Shown here piece after piece: positions 51,182 to 60,660 of a stretch of DNA of 64,000 nucleotides (position 1 is the first letter of the stretch; each line of letters opens with the position of its first letter). Source of the DNA: Prostheceraeus crozeri (taxonomy: Eukaryota > Platyhelminthes > Polycladida > Euryleptidae). Both the position numbers and the translations under genes were made by a program. The stretch is taken from positions 51,342 to 115,341 of the forward strand of contig CAJQUW010013676.1 in assembly GCA_907163375.1 (NCBI GenBank). The letters run 5' to 3'. The notes under the pieces are model-generated. The model did no database searches and was not told where the DNA came from. It saw only the letters and a program-made list of their open reading frames with translations.

Positions 51182-51222
51182 AGCTCAAACCCTAAACATT
51201 GTTAGTTACAACTTTGCATGAA

Positions 51223-52443
51223 TCACTGTCGATCACTTAGATGAAAGATGTCGGCACGACGCATCCAAGAGTTCATACTTGAAGGATAACCAGTCCATTT
51301 AACAAGACACCATTCTTCACCTTGCCGTTTTTTACATCGAATGATTTTTTCTACCAAATATGTTTCACTTTCAGTGACTACCTCAATCTCATCGCGGTAA
51401 AAGCTACCCTCAATTTCTTCATTATCGTAATCTTTCAACTTGTAGGTGGTCGGAGAGTCTTTTTGATTAATCCTTGATACTGTAAATACCTCCTCTGTCC
51501 AATTCGGAAGGTACCCTTTAGCAAAAACACTTTTCACTTTTGAGATACGAACTTTATCGCCAATTTTCACATCACTTTTCACATGAGTGCGTTTACGTTG
51601 GAATGATTCGCGCACTTTATCTACATTGTCAGCATTTACATCTACTGGTCTGAGTCCAATAGAACGATGGATAGAGTGATTGTAGGCATGGAGTGTATCT
51701 TGTAGAACCTTTGTCCAATTTTGTGTCAAGTTGGCAGTAAAATGTCGCCACAAGCGATTTTTTAATGTGCGATTAAAACGTTCAACGAGTGCAGCTTTAT
51801 AAGCACTCTTTACACTAAACAACTCAATGTCATGCCTCTCAAATAATCTTCTCACATGCTGATTTTCAAACTCTTTTCCTTGATCACTCTGAATTCTTTT
51901 TGGAATGCGACCTTCTCGAAAAATTGTTTGGAATGCTTTTGCTACTCCTTTCCCTTCTTTAGTTTTTAAAGGTGGAGCCCACGCATAACGCGAGAAAATA
52001 TCAATGACGGTTAAAATAAAGTTATTGCCCGAGTTATGTTTTGAAATGGAGGCAACATCACACAAATCTGCTTGCCACTGTTCATCGATGTCATGAACAA
52101 TATAATGGCGGGTGCGGTACTTCTTTTTCGCTTGTTTGTGGAGTGTATAGGTAGCCTGACCCTTTAACCATCGTTTCACTTGTGATTGTGGAAGACCACT
52201 CGCTTTTGATAATTTCTTGATAGATGCAAATCCTGCCGGATGCTTTACATCATAATAGATTGACTTCAAACGTTCAGTCGATGACGACTGACTCTTTTTC
52301 CTCCTTCTCATCTTTTTGTTTTCTTGCCTTTCTACATTTACAACAACTGCAGCATTTAGCTTTAGCGGTTTTGCGATCGTGTTCACATTGCTTAGGGGTT
52401 TCATTGTGAGAGCTGGCGCAGCAAGTGCAAGTGACAACGACAT
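51223..52443 (-). CDS. Polinton 2 integrase with chromodomain
   Basis: Open frame, up to 406 residues from ATG 52443. An internal ATG (MRRRKKSQSSS) may be the true start, because conservation with Polinton 1 begins just after it (LKSIYYDVKHPAGF). DDE residues lie in QADLCD, QSDQGKEFEN and VERFNRTLKN. Then VGDK-type SH3 (IGDKVRISKVKS) and the chromodomain (LVEKIIRCKK ... CLVKWTGYPSSMNSW). Catalyses insertion with a 6-bp duplication. Confidence 0.93.
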   Translation of the reverse strand: MSLSLALAAPALTMKPLSNVNTIAKPLKLNAAVVVNVERQENKKMRRRKKSQSSSTERLKSIYYDVKHPAGFASIKKLSKASGLPQSQVKRWLKGQATYTLHKQAKKKYRTRHYIVHDIDEQWQADLCDVASISKHNSGNNFILTVIDIFSRYAWAPPLKTKEGKGVAKAFQTIFREGRIPKRIQSDQGKEFENQHVRRLFERHDIELFSVKSAYKAALVERFNRTLKNRLWRHFTANLTQNWTKVLQDTLHAYNHSIHRSIGLRPVDVNADNVDKVRESFQRKRTHVKSDVKIGDKVRISKVKSVFAKGYLPNWTEEVFTVSRINQKDSPTTYKLKDYDNEEIEGSFYRDEIEVVTESETYLVEKIIRCKKRQGEEWCLVKWTGYPSSMNSWMRRADIFHLSDRQ

Positions 52444-52489
52444 TCACCTCTGGCGGCTCATTACATGGCAAGCAACACATCTGCTTCAT
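52274..52489 (-). CDS. Cysteine-rich frame overlapping the integrase start (Polinton 2)
   Basis: A 71-residue frame from ATG 52489 with 14 Cys (MKQMCCLPCNEPPE, CTCCASS, KAKCCSCCKCRKARKQ) and a Lys/Glu tail. It overlaps the integrase N terminus in another frame. Its counterpart in Polinton 1 (15861) is Cys-rich in the same position. Possibly a zinc-binding small protein. Confidence 0.5.
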   Translation of the reverse strand: MKQMCCLPCNEPPEVNVVVTCTCCASSHNETPKQCEHDRKTAKAKCCSCCKCRKARKQKDEKEEKESVVID

Positions 52490-52490
52490 A

Positions 52491-53184
52491 TTAATAGTCT
52501 GAGAACATGTATTTCCTGGGAGGAGCTGTTTTACGTTTTCCTTTTACTAGTTTTAGTGGCGATGTAGATCTACGTCGAGTTCTTCCTCTTGTTTGCTTAG
52601 TGAGTGTGGGAGGGGATGTAGCAGGTGACGTCTTAAACCAATTTGTTGGCATTTTCATCGTCTGAAGCATTGGAGCAGTAGCCACTGTTGAATCAAGTTC
52701 TTTCAATGTCTCATTATTCAAAGCAAATTTTGGTACATTATGCTTTTTCAATAGTTTAAGAAAGTATGACCAACCAGGTGGAACATAGCCCTGACGGCGC
52801 TTTTCTACGTGTCGCATACTGAATCAAGTCTTCATAACGTGAAGCGTCAATCACTTTATTTTCATCTGTAATGATTTCTCCTCTATCATTTACATTGAGA
52901 TGGGGTTCAATACTATTGAAAAGAGATATGGCATGTGCGCGAGATGCTAAAGGTGTAGCAGTCGATACAGAGTCACGCATCTTATTCTTCAAGTTTTTCA
53001 ATTGCTCAACAGTTTCCGATTGTAATAATACAGCACGATGTGGATCTTTGATGTGAACATTTTGCTGATAATCTATTTCTTTCCTATACATTTGATTTGC
53101 AAGAGGTTGCTTTACTTGCTGCATGGCAGTCAATTGTACATATTCATCCTGAGGAATAACAATCATGCGAGAATAAGAACTCAT
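52491..53184 (-). pseudogene. Conserved 'VIPQDEYVQL' protein (Polinton 2), broken once
   Basis: Begins MSSYSRMIVIPQDEYVQL and carries HLNVNDRGEIITDE and PPGWSYFLKLLKK, all with clear partners in 15178-15836. The tail is Thr/Pro/Arg-rich. The ATG overlaps the ATPase stop by four bases (ATGA). Interrupted about once. Function unknown. Confidence 0.75.
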
Positions 53185-53798
53185 AGTTTGTAGATAATCA
53201 TGGGAGTTTTCAAAATATCACTTCGAAATCTAAATTCTTCCGGACACTCTTGCGTAAAGTCAATGAATAAGTAACCGTATGGTTTTTCAGTAGCTGCTTG
53301 AAAAATTTCAATTAAGGCTTTTGATCCTCTGGGTGCAACTTGTCGCGCTAAAATTTCAAATTGACTTTTATCTCGCGGATTCTTGAAAATAGCATAATAG
53401 TGTGTATTCAGGTTTCGTGTACGAGCTTCTTTTCCATCAGGAAACAAATTTTGTGTGATATAGATGATAAAGCACCTTTTATGATGTGCTGCGCGAGTGA
53501 ACATATCTGTAACATCTTTTGAATTCTTACTTTCTTTTAATAAATCATCCAATACAACAACATCATTAGACTGAAGTTTATCCACTGGAATAATTCCTTC
53601 ATATCGAATAAAGTTGCGACTTTGCAATTCCTGAAACAGCGACGGTTGATAAATACCATAACACCAAATCACTCGATTGATAGGTTCCTTAAACAACTCC
53701 CTTCTTTTATCCAATAAATTCAGCGTGAAAACAGTTTTACCTGCATGAGATGGACCTGATACAGTCAGAACTTTATCACATTGAAGTCTGAAATCCAT
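53181..53798 (-). CDS. Packaging ATPase (Polinton 2)
   Basis: ATG 53798 (MDFRLQCDK) matches the Polinton 1 start; the frame is open further upstream without an ATG. Walker A GPSHAGKTV, Walker B VVVLDDLL and the strand IYITQNLF are visible. Closely similar to 14502-15137 along its whole length. Powers DNA packaging. Confidence 0.92.
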   Translation of the reverse strand: MDFRLQCDKVLTVSGPSHAGKTVFTLNLLDKRRELFKEPINRVIWCYGIYQPSLFQELQSRNFIRYEGIIPVDKLQSNDVVVLDDLLKESKNSKDVTDMFTRAAHHKRCFIIYITQNLFPDGKEARTRNLNTHYYAIFKNPRDKSQFEILARQVAPRGSKALIEIFQAATEKPYGYLFIDFTQECPEEFRFRSDILKTPMIIYKL

Positions 53799-53829
53799 TT
53801 TATCACTTTGAGACTCAACATTTGCATAA

Positions 53830-54117
53830 TTAACGCTTAGAGCCAAAGATATTTCCCAATAGGTTGCCCACGGCAGGAGCTATCATTGGAAGTATTGCTG
53901 AAAGGAAACCGCCCTTTTGTGTTAGAGTTTTCCTCTTTCTTTGAAGGGTGACTTTAGGATTGGAGATGAAACGCAATTTTGTGGCATATCGCTTAAGTAA
54001 CTTTCGTTGTTTTGGCGCTAATGTCTTCGTCCTCAACTTTCTGACATGAGAAATAATTTCACGAATGAATTTATCGTTGGCATGTCGTATAGCATTATAT
54101 CGCTGATTTGCTTTCAT
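53830..54117 (-). CDS. Small basic virion-protein candidate, 95 aa (Polinton 2)
   Basis: Basic N-terminal two thirds (KLRTKTLAPKQRKLLKRYAT), then TLTQKGG|FLSAILPMIAP, an adenain-type QXGG|X site followed by a hydrophobic amphipathic tail. Same plan as the 130-residue protein of Polinton 1. Lies directly before the ATPase. Confidence 0.6.
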   Translation of the reverse strand: MKANQRYNAIRHANDKFIREIISHVRKLRTKTLAPKQRKLLKRYATKLRFISNPKVTLQRKRKTLTQKGGFLSAILPMIAPAVGNLLGNIFGSKR

Positions 54118-54235
54118 TCGTCGGAGAGCTTGAATGGCTGATGGTTGAAGACTTTTTACGTTTCGCCATTTTACGTTTCGCCATTTTCCGTGTTAGTCTT
54201 TGCTAAAACCTATCTTTACCACATTTGCATAGGTA

Positions 54236-54559
54236 CTAACTATTGCGACATAAGTGACACTCGAAATGAGCAATGTCACAGTGGTTACATTTGCAAAGTT
54301 GAATGCAATTACGTATGAAACAGCGTTGACAAAAAGCATGCTTACATCTCTTGAAGATGCGCTTTTCATTTCCATCCTTTCGCTTACATACATCACAACA
54401 CATAGTTTCACCGTTACTGATGTCTATAGCAAGTCTTTTTGAAGATATGAATTTGCTAGCCTTTTCTAAATAATAGACACATGTACAGAAGGAATATACT
54501 TCGAGAGTGAGCAGACATAGCTCGAAAACCATTTGTGCTACAATCAAGTACCACTGCAT
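54236..54559 (-). CDS. Membrane-anchored RING-like small protein
   Basis: The first ATG in frame is 54559 (MQWYLIVAQMVFELC). Residues 3-28 are hydrophobic enough for a membrane segment. The C-terminal half has a Cys/His pattern CCDVCKRKD ... FKRCKHAFCQRCF ... CKCNHC ... CHLC, close to a RING or related zinc fold. A RING E3 ligase acting at a membrane is possible. Starts just after the 54562-54972 gene. Confidence 0.5.
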   Translation of the reverse strand: MQWYLIVAQMVFELCLLTLEVYSFCTCVYYLEKASKFISSKRLAIDISNGETMCCDVCKRKDGNEKRIFKRCKHAFCQRCFIRNCIQLCKCNHCDIAHFECHLCRNS

Positions 54560-54561
54560 TT

Positions 54562-54972
54562 TCAATTTTTCTTTATGGAAAGTTGAATGTGAATATCTGA
54601 AATCGCTTCAATCACTAGACTGCTACCATGATGGTTAAATGCGTTAAGACGTTCAGCAATTTTTATCATATGTCTTTTAAAAAATTCTTCGGGGTGATCT
54701 ACCACTTCCATTGAATAAGAAGCAAAATGGAAAGAGCGACTTTCCACCTCTTCCTTTCCAAAATGACTAAACTTAATTTTCGCAACTAATCGCGCCATGA
54801 CAATGCTATCAGAGAATGTATTCATTAACTCTAGAAATCGAGTGCTAGCATCATCGACCAATGCTTCGATGTCGGTCTCATCTTTATGAAAATTTATCAC
54901 ATAATCTTGAACAGCTCCTTTTAAACTTTGCCTATGAAAATGTAATGTTCCGCAGTCGTTTGAGAAAGACAT
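54562..54972 (-). CDS. Stand-alone copy of the PolB N-terminal domain
   Basis: The 136-residue protein (ATG 54972) has ARLVAKIKFSHFGKEEVES ... MEVVDHPEEFFKRHMIKIAE ... HHGSSLVIEAISDIHIQL. The polymerases have the same string of features after their N-terminal fingers: RLIAQIRYVRSNPQEEETF, AWFQDHLNSLINHIEAF and KGSNWIIDDVQNIEF in Polinton 1, with a similar block in Polinton 2. It therefore looks like a free-standing version of that domain. Role unknown; perhaps a polymerase partner. Confidence 0.6.
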   Translation of the reverse strand: MSFSNDCGTLHFHRQSLKGAVQDYVINFHKDETDIEALVDDASTRFLELMNTFSDSIVMARLVAKIKFSHFGKEEVESRSFHFASYSMEVVDHPEEFFKRHMIKIAERLNAFNHHGSSLVIEAISDIHIQLSIKKN

Positions 54973-55059
54973 GATTGCCCTTTATCTAACCCATCCATTG
55001 CATGAAAACAACAACTCTTCTCATAGTAACATTTATTGAATAATAGTAACAAGCATGCA

Positions 55060-55590
55060 TTATAAATCAATGGTTTGAAAGAGATAAAATAGATACAGCT
55101 GGTAACTATCATACAGCGAGCAATGATAACCATACAGGACTTTGGCAGTGCTGAGGTAAGGAGGAAAGAAGCATTGGTTATGAACGTAGCTACTACAACG
55201 AACAGACAAAATAGGAACAGACAAATCCTTAAAACGTTTCGTGACTTCATGATAATGTTGATTCACTCTACTATCCCAAGGTGGGAGCAAAATATCATCA
55301 ATGATTAGATTGGGAAATACTTTCCTCTCCTTACCAGGATTATTACAAAAGATGCGTATAACATTGAAAGCAGCTAACCATCGTTTAAAGTCAATAAGAA
55401 GAGCACTCTCACAAGAAAAGCCATAGTCTTGCAAATATTTCAGATTAAGTCCATGAATGTGTTTTCTCGCCCATTGATCAACATTGGGATTGCAGTTGGC
55501 ATGTTGATGATAGACACTGACAATCTGATATGTCCAATTGTTCATAGCAATAGCACTGAGCTCCTGTACAGGTTCACCCTCACAATCCAT
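55060..55590 (-). CDS. DEDD exonuclease-like protein, 176 aa
   Basis: Begins MDCEGEPVQELSAIAM, where D-x-E-G followed by QEL-A resembles exonuclease motif I of the DnaQ/ERI-1 type, and has HIHGLNLKYLQDYG and a later FCNNPGKE block. The frame is open upstream of the ATG back to an AG acceptor-like site near 55609, so an extra 5' exon is possible. By pattern a 3'-5' nuclease fold; catalytic completeness cannot be judged by eye. Confidence 0.45.
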   Translation of the reverse strand: MDCEGEPVQELSAIAMNNWTYQIVSVYHQHANCNPNVDQWARKHIHGLNLKYLQDYGFSCESALLIDFKRWLAAFNVIRIFCNNPGKERKVFPNLIIDDILLPPWDSRVNQHYHEVTKRFKDLSVPILSVRCSSYVHNQCFFPPYLSTAKVLYGYHCSLYDSYQLYLFYLFQTIDL

Positions 55591-55642
55591 AAAAATGATG
55601 ATAGAAGCCTAAAACGGAAATTTACACATCTAAGGAAACGTT

Positions 55643-55768
55643 CTATAACATATTACAAAATGAAGAATTACATCGATGCTTTTCACGACAAAATACACAA
55701 ATGATATGATGGCAACGAAGAAGTAAAATGTATCTAATAAGACCACGTCTACGACACTCAAAGCACAT
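55643..55768 (-). CDS. Short RING-like Cys/His frame
   Basis: From ATG 55768 the 41 residues read MCFECRRRGLIRY ... CHHIICVFCREKHRC, a compact treble-clef-like pattern. The frame is open upstream. It may be the last exon of a small spliced gene or a remnant. Confidence 0.35.
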   Translation of the reverse strand: MCFECRRRGLIRYILLLRCHHIICVFCREKHRCNSSFCNML

Positions 55769-55802
55769 AAGCGAATTGTCATAGGGTAGAGTTAGGAAAG
55801 GA

Positions 55803-56572
55803 CTAGTAATTCTCCTTCTTTGATTTGCGTTTTGATGCAGCATTCTTCTCCGACTTGCGCTTCGTACCACTGCTGTTAAGGATTTGATCAATTATGTCGT
55901 CCACGTTGGGTGGTTTTGGAATATATAGGATGGATTCCATATGCATGGAGAGAGAGGCTATTTTATTATCCTTATGCCGACCATAATATAGCCCATTCAC
56001 TTTGAAAAGGATATCCCAAGTACCTTCTCCGAGCTCGTCGCATGTGATGGGTGTTGAATGATCTCCCTCCTTCTTATAGTAAGTGCACCAATATGATACC
56101 GGTAGGCAAATTTGATTACCATCCCAAATCTTTCTATAGGGAGTATCCTTGTCATCTCTCGCCTTCCACTCTTGAGCAAGAGGAGTAGGAATGTCCATAT
56201 TTAATGTCACGTACTCCTCAATAATATCAAGTTGGTGGCGAATGTACGGACTCACGGGGATCAGTATGTAGTCCCCATACTGATTGTGCATTATCTTGAC
56301 ATCCGTGGAAGGGAGCATTCCCGTTTGGAGTACTACACCATGATCGTCATAACGCAAGACTTGTTTAAATTTACGCTGTAGCGGTGTAGGATTATGTACC
56401 TTGGTTGTTTCTTCCACTGGCCTCAGTTGTAGATGATCTGATCGTAGCGAACCTTGTAACGTTTGACCACCATTTTGTCCTACTAGTGCAGCAGATGGAG
56501 TAGATGCCTGAAAATGGAAAAGATTGTATTAAGTTTACGTTCAAGGGAGGGAGGAAAGTAGCGACTTACCAT
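55803..56572 (-). CDS. Conserved Polinton protein (homologue of 13642-14316), spliced start
   Basis: The main exon encodes blocks VNGLYYGRHKDNKIASLSM and a basic tail (SKRKSKKENY) shared with the Polinton 1 protein. No ATG opens the main frame. An ATG at 56572-56570 followed at once by GTAAGT, with a TTTTCAG acceptor, gives an intron 56518-56569 (52 bases) in phase, so the first exon would code only for Met. A TATA word (TATATAAATAGCG, minus strand, about 56671-56683) and CCAAT words lie upstream. Confidence 0.68.
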
Positions 56573-57005
56573 TTTAGTTGGATAATAGAACAGGGAACTA
56601 GAGAGAGAGAGAAAATGTGCGTCCGTCACTCGTGCGATTCAACGATGGAATGATTCTCACTGTGGAAGGCTCGCTATTTATATAGAAATGCTTGATTCTC
56701 ATTGGATGATGATCCTCATTGGACAATAACATCAAGCTGATTCCAAATCTGGTCTCCGTTTACCAATCCGAGCCTTCATTCGCCCGCTGGAGCTGTTTCT
56801 TGGGAAATTCTAACTCTGTCGTTTTTCGTCAATCTCCCAAAATCTTAAATGGCGTCTCACATCTAAACGAAGACAGATATGAACAAGCCGTTTCTTTCAC
56901 TGAATTTGTCTCACTCATAGCTTTCAAACGAGCTATTGCACGACAAAATCCGTCCACTAGAAGCCAAGATTGAAGCTAGCTGTCCAGAGGGGGGGAGGTC
57001 AGTGA
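56573..57005. other. Promoter region and small frame before the right repeat
   Basis: Holds the minus-strand TATA/CCAAT promoter (56670-56730, ATTGG twice) of the 56572 gene. A plus-strand frame at 56719-56973 (84 codons, ATTTGTC... product with SFARWSCFLGNSNSVVF) could be a small divergent gene, but nothing confirms it. Confidence 0.4.
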
Positions 57006-57377
57006 AATTTGATGAAAAATGTTTTGGTGACGGTCCCAGGTCGAAATTCCACACTTTGGAAAATTTTCAAAATTTTACCCATACAAAGCCACTCTGACAC
57101 TTAGGATTTTTTCAGGTGAGCTACGACAGTCCACCCTCCCAACCTGGCCGGCACACCACGCCAACCTGGCCGGCACACCACGCCAACCTCGCCGGCACAC
57201 CACGCCAACCTAGACAGCACATCACCGCGCGCTATACGACGGTCGGCCAGAGGGGGGGGACGTCAGAACCAAAGCACCACGGCGGCCGACCACGACACTC
57301 TGCCGTTCCAGAGGGGGGGGGACGTCAGCGACGGCGGCCATCTTGCGCGGTCCAGAAGTGGAGTTGTACTTACTACT
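57006..57377 (-). repeat. Polinton 2 right terminal inverted repeat
   Basis: 372 bases matching the left end in reverse complement, longer by about two 22-base units (GCCGGCACACCACGCCAACC). About five or six substitutions relative to the left copy. Confidence 0.9.
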
Positions 57378-58493
57378 ATCGATAACTTGTACTTTGACTA
57401 TGCTCTCATTGTTTTCTTGTTAAATGTCTATTATTTGCTTATACAAGTATACCTTTATCAAAGAAAAAAGGCTTTTTCATTTCCCGATTTAGTGGTTAAA
57501 ATGATAGTAGCCCTAATTATATAAGTTTACTAAGATCTGCAGGTGTACATGAATACATCGGCTATATAACATGTTTACATCAGTATGAAGTTTTGCGACT
57601 GTCAGGGCACTTTTACGATGGTAAATATAGATAAAGATCATGATATAAAAATTTTTATGCAAAGTGCCCAGGATTTCTGAAACACCCTGTAGAATGACTA
57701 CCGTCAACGGTCAACAGAGGCATAATTAAAACAATCGGCCGACTGGTCTTCAGAATGAAGGGACAGGCCGCCGGCTGATTCTAACCCTGCTATTCACGAA
57801 ATTCTTTCTGCAACTTCACTTTTTTCATTGCGACGGTGAAATGTGGATTAAAAAAGAATTTCACTAGATCAGTTTAGAAATTATCAGGATTTTACGTGTG
57901 GATCTTTTTCTGCCTTCAATTAAATCAATGACATTTGATTTTCATCACAGATGCTGTGGGAAAATGCGATCAATTATATGTTCAGAGCAGACATTACTTT
58001 CTATCCAGGGTTCGATGTCATTTGCTTTAAATTTGACTCACATTTTGACATTTCCTTCAGAACGCCATTATTAAGACAGATAAGGTTAGAAAAGAAACAG
58101 TCATGCCGTGATATTTACACATTGGATATCATTGAGAATGGCATATCCACTGACACAGACGTCTCAAAATATCAATTTCTGACGATTTGAGCTTCTAAAT
58201 CGTCTCTTATACACGATCATTTTCTGTCTAATCCATGAGCTTCTCGGATTAGCTTTTCATCTTTGATCCTTTCACTTTGCAATCACATTTTGAAAGATCT
58301 GCAAAGATATCGCAATCCTCCATGTAATCAGCATTAAGTAAAATGTAATTTCCTGTCTTCAAGCTCGTGTGTCTGTTTATTAGATTAAATTCAAGTGCAA
58401 CTTTGTTCATGAAATTTGACTTTTTAAAAAATATTCTCCACACGACGTGTGTGAAATTAGCGGAACCACCCAGCAGAACCAATTTCTTAGTTT

Positions 58494-59015
58494 CGCTGAT
58501 AAGCGCAGTAAATCAATTTTATTTTGTCATTATCTGATTCAATTTGTTGCGCTGATCACAAATATATGCCTCATATTTCATAACAAATCAGTTTTTAACC
58601 GAAAATCTGCGATATCTTAAGAATCTGAGAAATTCTCAGGGTTTAAAAATGGCTCTGCTAACTTCACAACCAGATTGCTGAGAAAGAAAATTTCGGATTT
58701 CCGCTTAAAAACTGCAGTGAAGCATATATTTGAGATCAGTTCAGCAAATTCTATCAGGTATAGTGACAAAATAATTATTTACCCAACAAGTACAAGGTGG
58801 CAATATAACATTAACATGCATTTTTGAGAGCAATAATGTAGGACATTTGAGAGAGCGTAAGTGCCCAGTAGAGACTGTTTATTGCACTTCTTGAAATATA
58901 TGCACTCTCAGGAAATTAAAAACTTTATTATGGAAGCAATAGATATAATCATGGAGATAATTACAGTACAATGTGAAATGTAAAATTGATTTACTGCTCC
59001 TGTCAGCGAGACTGA
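58494..59015. repeat. Nested inverted repeats
   Basis: 58494-58525 (CGCTGATAAGCGCAGTAAAT) pairs with 58983-59013 in reverse complement with changes. Inside, 58508-58570 and 58575-58610 pair with 58775-58715 and 58710-58680 (AAATATATGCC, TCAGTTTTTAA and complements). The result is a double foldback, perhaps one foldback element inserted in or derived from another. Confidence 0.5.
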
Positions 59016-60417
59016 GATATTGATTCCGTTAACTTCACTGTCGGAACTACTTTTATCTATGAACTTGGATTTCTAAAAAACAACGACTGCCAATCAGACT
59101 CGTGATCAGGAGGCTGAAACTGATAAAGAAGAAGCTGTCTCCAATAGAATCACGAAAAATGTTTCTGGTAAATTCAGGCACGTCTCGACATCGAGCTGTC
59201 TGGAACATTCTTCAGCTCGCGCACATTTTTGGACTGAGGGCCACTTTTGGCGCCTCAGCCCGTTCAATCTTTCCTAGATTCATCTTAGACTCTTGTCGGG
59301 TTTAATATTTTTTCTTTCAGGTCTGATTTTATCTTAAATTTGAAATCTATTTCAATCAGAATATCAGACTTTACTAAGGCGCGTTCACACGGCTTAACTT
59401 GGAGAATAACCACTAAACTTCAAGCGACTCGTCACAGTAGTCGCACCATACACCGATTCTACTTCGAAATATGAATCAGTCAAGTAAATTACCTTTTCGT
59501 TCACACATTATGTCATCACGGTCCATAAGCAGACTATATCAGAACAGTCAATCGATTTTCATCTCTTACATCTCCGAGTAAAGAACTGTCAGCATTTGCA
59601 CGCATGATAGCAGAAACCACAAGGTGGTATGTCACAGGACTTCGGGACTTCGGTTTAGTAGACCTCTTACTTTGGCAATAGGATGAGGTAGTTTTGCTGA
59701 CAGGCAATATGGATGATTTTAAAGATCAGGAACATGAGGTAGCTTAGATAGAACGGCATTGCAAAAACAAGCAGGTCACTCCTTTGTATATTTACCTTCA
59801 TGCTATAAACTGCAAGCACGAACGACCGAACTTCTAGTTGTATTAATCACAGAACTATATTAAGCATGTTGGTTTACCAGAAGAGCAAACTACCTCACAG
59901 CGATAGCGTAGTCACGAGCTTGCTATGTGGGCAGAAAGAAAAATGAAACATATTGGTCAAATTGGAAAATAGTCGTCATCTCTGGCTGACTACTGTGAAT
60001 TCTTTCAACATGCTCCAATCGCCACAATTTTTCCTGATTTGAAGATTTCATTGTGCGAATTTTGTCGACAACGCTAGTCCATCTGACCGTTATTTTAAAA
60101 GATAGTAGGCGCACGAAAAATGTTCATAAACGTCTCAGGAGGATCCTAGTCTCTTGCTGTGTGCTATACTTGTAAAACTGTTTTTGAATAACTTTCGTTT
60201 TCATGATGATATCAATGTTTCTTCCCTCAATAAACATTTTCGCCTTACATCTCTTCAGTGATTCAAATTCAAGATGCAGTACTGAAATATCGAGACTAAT
60301 GGCCTCCAAGAGACTTTATTATTCGTAAGTGCGCGCTTTACGTTTACTAAAGCGCCTTACGTTGCTTATCTTTGCTAAGATTCAAACTTTGAGTTCTGCA
60401 CATTTTCTCATTGCAAT

Positions 60418-60660
60418 TACTCAATAAAATAAAATTGATCAAAAAGGTCAGAAAAAGGAGGAGCTTGCAAAAAGACATACAAAATGGATAATTTAAATTT
60501 TCAACTGACGTCCACAACAACTATTCATAAGAATGTTTTAGCTTTCATGAATATGAATTGCTTCAACAGATCGATTGAAAGTGCAAATTTGAGTTATCCT
60601 TTTTGCCTGTCTTTTTGCAAGCTTCTCCCATTTATTACTCTTTTTGATTGATTTTGTTTT
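60418..60660. repeat. Foldback, arms about 85 bp
   Basis: AGCTTGCAAAAAGACA and its surroundings at about 60420-60508 return in reverse complement at about 60570-60658 (TGTCTTTTTGCAAGCT) with scattered mismatches. No coding content. Confidence 0.6.

Larger units (their letters stand above)
35429..57377. mobile_element. Polinton 2 (Maverick), 21.9 kb, nearly whole
   Basis: Inverted ends begin AGTAGTAAGTA and are flanked by ATCGAT at 35423-35428 and 57378-57383. All core genes are present: PolB, integrase, ATPase, capsid protein and protease are open. About three other genes are broken once each. Terminal repeats differ by a handful of substitutions in about 320 aligned bases (about 2%) and by repeat-unit number, so the insertion is recent. 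It lies in a mariner element that was already in the host genome. Confidence 0.95.
33933..57689 (+). mobile_element. DD41D mariner-like transposon, split by Polinton 2
   Basis: Terminal inverted repeats start CAGGGTGTTTCAGAAAT and differ at one position in the first 26 bases; they close the element at 33933 and 57689. TA duplications flank it (33931-33932, 57690-57691). Removing Polinton 2 and one copy of its duplication leaves about 1.8 kb, normal for the family. The element carries one transposase gene (34387-35430), frameshifted twice. Its target reads ATTC-TA-GAAT, a 10-bp palindrome. Confidence 0.92.

Noticed and set aside
54921-55250. Hydrophobic minus-strand frame over the end of the exonuclease-like gene
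   Set aside because: Alternative frame of the 55060-55590 gene without its own start signals.
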